Source of the DNA: Ophiura sarsii
Taxonomy: Eukaryota > Echinodermata > Ophiuroidea > Amphilepidida > Ophiuridae
DNA length: 64,000 nucleotides
Direction of reading: 5' to 3'
NCBI GenBank assembly: GCA_035610835.1
Contig: CM069455.1
Coordinates: forward strand, 354,335 to 418,334
Position numbers and translations under genes: made by a program
In this document: piece after piece, positions 58,893 through 64,000 of the stretch
Position numbering within the stretch: position 1 is the first letter of the stretch
How the letters are laid out: each line of letters begins with the position of its first letter
Notes under the pieces: model-generated
The model's database searches: none
Seen by the model: the letters and a program-made list of their open reading frames with translations, nothing else
Told to the model about the DNA's origin: nothing

Positions 58893-61417
58893 AGCCATTA
58901 CCACCACACCCTAGAAGTGACTGACAAGACCAAAAGGTAATTTTGCGGAAGTCACGCCATGCCATGCGAGAGGCCGCCTTTAACATGTTTATTCATGATG
59001 ACTATCAACGGAATTCAACTCCTAACATACACACAAAGCACAAACGCCAAAGCTACTGTTATACATACAATATATATAAATTCCATCAAATAAACAATTT
59101 ATTTGGTATCATCCCATCACCCGGGCGAGACACACAACCTCACCCCACTCCACACGCAAAGACGAATGGAGCCTGAAGAGAGACATATGACTTAACGTGT
59201 ACTTTCTAATGTGTAATTTCTATCGATTCTGCGGAACCGTCTGAATTTCCAATATAGCCAATTCGAGTTTATTAATAACTATCATCACATACCCAAGCAG
59301 TTGTAATCAACGACAGGTGAACACAAACTCACCCCCAATGCTCCATTGCACAGACAAAAGAGGTCGAAGAGAAACTTATTTGCCATAGATTGTGCCAATG
59401 CACATCGAGATCAATTTTGCCAATTATACCAATGATATTGAGATCAGATTTTTGCCATAGGTATGCTAATGCATATTCAAATCAATTTGTCCCTAAAGAA
59501 TCATTTATCCTTAGATATGCCATGTATCATATTATTCAAATTATGATTTTATAATAACGGTATATTAGTTATGAACCTTTGACACGACCCCTTGAATGTC
59601 AGTTACGATCATATTAATAGAAACCAATCATATAATATTGAAAATAAATAACCATATTATTTATAATACTTGACAGTTTATCATAAACGTTTAAACAGGT
59701 ATATACTATTAAATCATAACTCATTATGATATCCATGTTTATATGATAGGACTATTTGTGAAACGTTCCGTTTATTCGTTTAAAATAGCAATTAACATGA
59801 CACTTTTTACGTCAAAATTTAGAACACTGTCACGGGTTTGCAAGTTACCCATTGGCTAACAGTATCTCCCTTGTTCACCCCTAAGGGGCGGGAGGGTGGG
59901 GAATTTTATACCAACTCGATCACTCAACATTTCGACCTCTCGCGCCAGTGGCATGAAATGAAATGATAACACTGGCCAACCACCAGTTATCGGCCCGCGA
60001 AACCACAATGCAATGCGCGAACACGGCCAACCCAGCCGTCATTGCGTGCAAGACACAGGACAAAGGCCTGTTTAATGAAGCAAGACCGAACTGAATCACT
60101 TCGAGGGCCGTCGGTAAATTCGAATTTGCTCAATTGCATTTCGGAAATTCGTTATTACCACCACACCCTAGAAGTGACTGACAAGACCAAAAGGTAATTT
60201 TGCGGAAGTCACGCCATGCCATGCGAGAGGCCGCCTTTAACATGTTTATTCATGATGACTATCAACGGAATTCAACCCCTAACATACACACAAAGCACAA
60301 ACGCCAAAGCTACTGTTATACATACAATATATATAAATTCCATCAAATAAACAATTTATTTGGTATCATCCCATCACCCGGGCGAGACACACAACCTCAC
60401 CCCACTCCACACGCAAAGACGAATGGAGCCTGAAGAGAGACATATGACTTAACGTGTACTTTCCAATGTGTAATTTCTATCGATTCTGCGGAACCGTCTG
60501 AATTTCCAATATAGCCAATTCGAGTTTATTAATAACTATCATCACATACCCAATTAAGCAGTTGTAATCAACGACAGGTGAACACAAACTCACCCCCAAT
60601 GCTCCATTGCACAGACAAAAGAGGTCGAAGAGAAACTTATTTGCCATAGATTGTGCCAATGCACATCGAGATCAATTTTGCCAATTATACCAATGATATT
60701 GAGATCAGATTTTTGCCATAGGTATGCTAATGCATATTCAAATCAATTTGTCCCTAAAGAATCATTTATCCTTAGATATGCCATGTATCATATTATTCAA
60801 ATTATGATTTCATAATAACGGTATATTAGTTATGAACCTTTGACACGACCCCTCGAATGTCAGTTACGATCATATTAATAGAAACCAATCATATAATATT
60901 GAAAATAAATAACCATATTATTTATAATACTTGACAGTTTATCATAAACGTTTAAACAGGTATATACTATTAAATAATAACTCATTATGATATCCATGTT
61001 TATATGATAGGACTATTTGTGAAACGTTCCGTTTATTCGTTTAAAATAGCAATTAACATGACACTTTTTACGTCAAAATTTAGAACACTGTCACGGATTT
61101 GCAAGTTACCCATTGGCTAACAGTATCTCCCTTGTACACCCCTAAGGGGCGGGAGGGTGGGGAATTTTATACCAACTCGATCACTCAACATTTCGACCTC
61201 TCGCGCCAGTGGCATGAAATGAAATGATAACACTGGCCAACCACCAGTTATCGGCCCGCGAAACCACAATGCAATGCGCGAACACGGCCAACCCAGCCGT
61301 CCTTGCGTGCAAGACACAGGGCAAAGGCCTGTTTAATGAAGCAAGACCGAACTGAATCACTTCGAGGGCCGTCGGTATATTCGAATTTGCTCAATTGCAT
61401 TTCGGAAATTCGTTATT
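58893..61417 (+). repeat. Tandem duplication of a 1,257-bp unit
   Basis: Units start at accaccacaccctagaagtg (about 58899 and 60156) and end at catttcggaaattcgtt. ATTAC is present at all three junctions. By eye I count about eleven substitutions and one 4-bp indel between the copies. Each copy has the same 77-residue frame, with no domain, and the same CCAAT/GC/TATA-like cluster. Confidence 0.92.
59850..59911 (+). promoter_or_regulatory. Promoter-like box cluster in the 1,257-bp unit
   Basis: An inverted CCAAT (attggctaac at 59851), a GC box (ggggcggga at 59885) and tttta ta (59904-59910) occur in order within 60 bp. The cluster is repeated at 61111-61171 in the second unit. No downstream gene could be linked to it, so its activity is speculative. 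Confidence 0.3.
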
Positions 61418-62877
61418 ACAACAGCAAATTTGGCTTTTGTGATAGTTGGGCTCAGCTCGGACTAGAGTGTGGTCCGTTTTCACATAGTGAAATTCAATAG
61501 AGCTTATATAATAGAAAATATCGTAAATCTTGTTCGGTTTATAAAATGTTGGCTTTTACGCAAATGAGCATAAATATGTTTACCACAACCAATTCCAACC
61601 AACTAAAATGCTTTAGAAAGCTAATGAGATAACCCGTCTGCATCAATAAAAAATCTGTGAAATTTCAGAGATATTAAGATATAAAATCTAAAAGTTGAGT
61701 ACACTTTTTTTTACTCGCCCTGTATGATCGAAGATATGATCTGATGAAATAGTATTTACTCATAAACAATAACTTCCTTGTTCCGGGTAAGTTCACTGTA
61801 CTACAACAGCCTACATCATCACAAAAAACGAGTAGGCTGCTTAGCATTTATCGGCACAAAAATGATGTTCCTCAACGTGCGTATGTCTATTTTCCCATTA
61901 ATTGTCATGTTTCAGTGGCGTAACCAGAGGGGGCGATGGGGGCGATCCCTCCCCCCCCCCCCCCCCCCCCACCCATATTGACGTCGTGTCGGTTGAGATT
62001 GGCACTGTCGGTTCATTTGACAAGAGGAATCATGGAATTATGATTGTCAAAAGTACGCATGTGTCCCTAAAGTGCAATATGCTTTAGTAACGGCTAATAT
62101 ACCTAAATCGTGCCAAAAATAAGTGTAAAGTTGACAGTTTTCGCTCGCTACGCGCGCATTGATTGACTCAGAACAACCTTGTCGGTTAACTTTCATTATT
62201 CCCCTCCCCAATATGAAGAACGCCACTGTCATCTGTACAGCATTGAGATTATGTTTTTGTGAAGATAGATTATTAAGCACACACACTTATTGCCTGCTTG
62301 CAAGTCTTCGGAATCAAAGGTTTGAAATCAACAGCAGGTCATTGCTACAACATTTGGTTAGGTGCGGCCCAGTTAATTTTTCACTCCTTATATCTGGCCC
62401 GTTTATTCAAAAAGGTTGCCCACCTCTGTTATAGACCTATAAAGCAAAAACGTCTAAAAAATGTCAACATTATTGAATTTCATCCTGACTGGAATCACCA
62501 TGAGAAATACATAAGTACAAACATGCCTATTGGTTCAGTAATTCTTGAGATAGAAACTTGGATAAAGGTGTCGGAATATTTTGCACGCGTTGCAATATCT
62601 GAGTAGCCTATATCGAGTGTTATCAGTGTTGACATTTTCGAAAAATGTTCAGGTTCAAACTTGCACCTTACTTTTGAGGTCAAGGTGCAATTCCTTCAAG
62701 TCCAGGTGCAGTTTTAGGTGAATCGTGATACCAACTAGATTTAGGGCTGCAAAAACTTGAAACGAAAGTTTGCACCTTTGAAAATTGTATCGAAATTATT
62801 GCAAATTGCGATGCGATAGTGAAATGTGCAGGTCTGAGTGTTATACATGTACTTCATGTACATGTACTAATACTACC
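61418..62877. other. Downstream intergenic region
   Basis: It contains an hAT-like cagtggcgtaaccagagg end at about 61914 with a long poly-C tract (about 61950-61971), and an interior piece of the ttaacactttccacgc MITE family near 62450-62560 (tacaaacatgcctattggtt). Several short frames have no domain. Confidence 0.45.
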
Positions 62878-62912
62878 AGGGTCATTCAATAAGTTCTACC
62901 TCCTCACTCACA
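62878..62912 (+). mobile_element. Mariner-like end fragment
   Basis: agggtcattcaataagttct, continuing acctcct, is shared with about 36126-36160. Only the terminus is preserved. Confidence 0.4.
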
Positions 62913-63266
62913 ACATCGCTTTTGTCATGATTGTAGCTCTAAATCATAGCTACACATTGATAGTAAATGATACTTGATACCTGTTTCACTTTTGTTGTGA
63001 TGCGATCAAAGCCACAGAGAGATTTTGGACAACGGACACGGGAAATTACCCCAAAGATAAATACATGTTTTTTCGTTTTCTCTCCATAATTGTATGATTA
63101 GATATAACTGCCCGATTTAAATACTGAAAATAGAAAACAATGGATGATTTCTGAATATAATACTATATTAGCATGTACAATGTATAAATCAGATTGTAGG
63201 CAATATTGACATTTGTAGGCTTGCAAATAGTATAATATAGGTTTTCCCAGTTAGTTTAACACTTTA

Positions 63267-63438
63267 GGGTCCATATCCAAACTCTCAGTGCTTTTAAATT
63301 GTTTTTCTAGCGATTTAAAAGCGCTTTTCCAACGGTATTTCGTTGGAAAAACGCTTTTCCAACGGTATTTCGTTGGAAAAGCGCTTTGAAATCGCTAGAA
63401 AAACAATTTAAAAGCACTCAGAGTTTGGATATGGACCC
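63267..63438. mobile_element. PIF/Harbinger-like hairpin MITE
   Basis: gggtccatatccaaactctc opens it and the inverse gagtttggatatggaccc closes it. TTA flanks both ends (63264-63266, 63439-63441). The arms pair almost throughout (aaattgtttttctagcgatt with its inverse), and the centre is a doubled aacggtatttcgttggaaaa. The 3-bp TTA duplication and GGG start fit PIF/Harbinger. Confidence 0.85.
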
Positions 63439-63441
63439 TTA

Positions 63442-64000
63442 TTCATTATATTTCATATCTCGTTAAGTTTGAATTCGTCCCAACATTTTGAAGGTTGCAT
63501 TTGTTAAAGTAAATTTCGTCTTTGGTCAAGTATATTCATATTTTGCGCAATGAATTTCATTTAATGTTCATTTTTATTTCGTCCTAACACACTTCCATTT
63601 CGTCTGATACAGCGGTAACCTACTAATGTATATATTTATTTCGTCTTTGATCAAATAGTTTCATATTCAGTTCATTTTATTTCGTCCCATGTGGAACGTC
63701 ATGCCTAGAAGCATGTAAAATCCAGCTATAGGCCTATACGTTTTATATATATATATTTTTTTCTTCTTCTTTCTTGTTCGTTCTTTTTTCTTATTATGAA
63801 ATGTAGGTCTGTTCGGATCTGAATCAACAAGGCAAAAGAACACATGTCGGTGGTTCAAATCTAACCTGCAATCATATGTAGGCCTAACACCTGACGAATA
63901 TAATGTATGTGATAAAAGTATTAAAAACAATGAACAAAGACGAATTCTATTTGTGCATAGACCCGCTACCCATCAGGTGATACGAATTCAATCCTTCCTT
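63442..64000. other. Terminal region with spaced tttcgtc motifs
   Basis: tttcgtc or ttcgtcc recurs at about 63475, 63518, 63577, 63597, 63640 and 63682, suggesting a decayed tandem repeat. No gene was recognised up to the window end. Confidence 0.4.

Noticed and set aside
58943..60433. Twin 77-residue frames in the 1,257-bp units as a duplicated gene
   Set aside because: The units are too similar for their conservation to be informative, the sequence has no domain, and no splice or codon-bias signal supports coding.
58893..61417. The duplicated unit as a pair of LTRs
   Set aside because: The copies are directly adjacent with no internal retroviral region, and the borders lack TG...CA ends.

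Overview
This is an AT-rich, intron-rich, repeat-laden animal genome window. GT-AG introns, a secreted-domain/receptor-tyrosine-kinase gene structure, LINEs, Penelope-like sequence, SINEs and many MITEs rule out a prokaryote. The repeat mix and the IgGFc-binding-type ectodomain suggest a marine invertebrate, perhaps an echinoderm or hemichordate, but the phylum cannot be fixed from sequence alone.

The core content is two tandem, same-strand (+) paralogous genes, here called A (about 2.9-21.8 kb) and B (32.8-55.8 kb). I assembled them by reading exons and splice sites. Each encodes a type I membrane receptor. The order is a ~418-residue extracellular domain of the IgGFc-binding-protein N-terminal type on a single exon, a Thr/Ser-rich stalk made of duplicated 24-28-residue mini-exons (three in A, two in B), one transmembrane helix, a juxtamembrane segment with EYLVP and RPLPALP motifs, and a complete tyrosine kinase domain spread over eight exons, with a final exon for a very short C-terminal tail. 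Gene B is complete from signal-peptide exon to stop (889 codons). Gene A is complete except that no signal-peptide exon was found in the 2.9 kb available upstream. All splice phases match between the paralogs. The catalytic lysine, alpha-C glutamate, HRDLAARN and DFG are present in both, so both kinases look active. I do not know of a described receptor family with this ectodomain-kinase combination; it is the best candidate for a novel system here.

Paralog similarity falls from 5' to 3': roughly 90% in the transmembrane exon and N-lobe, 50-70% in most of the C-lobe, and unrelated last exons. Both tails nevertheless end with a Tyr-x-Asn motif. This suggests homogenisation of the 5' half with divergence of the signalling end.

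The rest is mobile and repetitive DNA. Introns of A hold a decayed APE-type LINE nested in a TIR element (4.2-7.9 kb), CCACCT-type arrays (8.5-10.5 kb), several palindromic MITEs and a tRNA-Ser-like sequence. The intergenic stretch (21.8-32.8 kb) holds ~547-, ~130- and 111-bp tandem repeats, a Penelope-like RT remnant and large palindromic elements. Introns of B hold two hAT-like insertions (target duplications of 7-8 and 8 bp), a SINE, a 56-bp array with a TA-flanked MITE inside it, and a 4.3-kb 58-bp satellite interrupted by a truncated LINE. Several of these have an empty site at the matching place in gene A, which orders the insertions after the gene duplication. Downstream of B lie a ~104-bp array, two degenerate histone-type 3' stem-loops, a very recent 1,257-bp tandem duplication and a PIF/Harbinger-like hairpin MITE.
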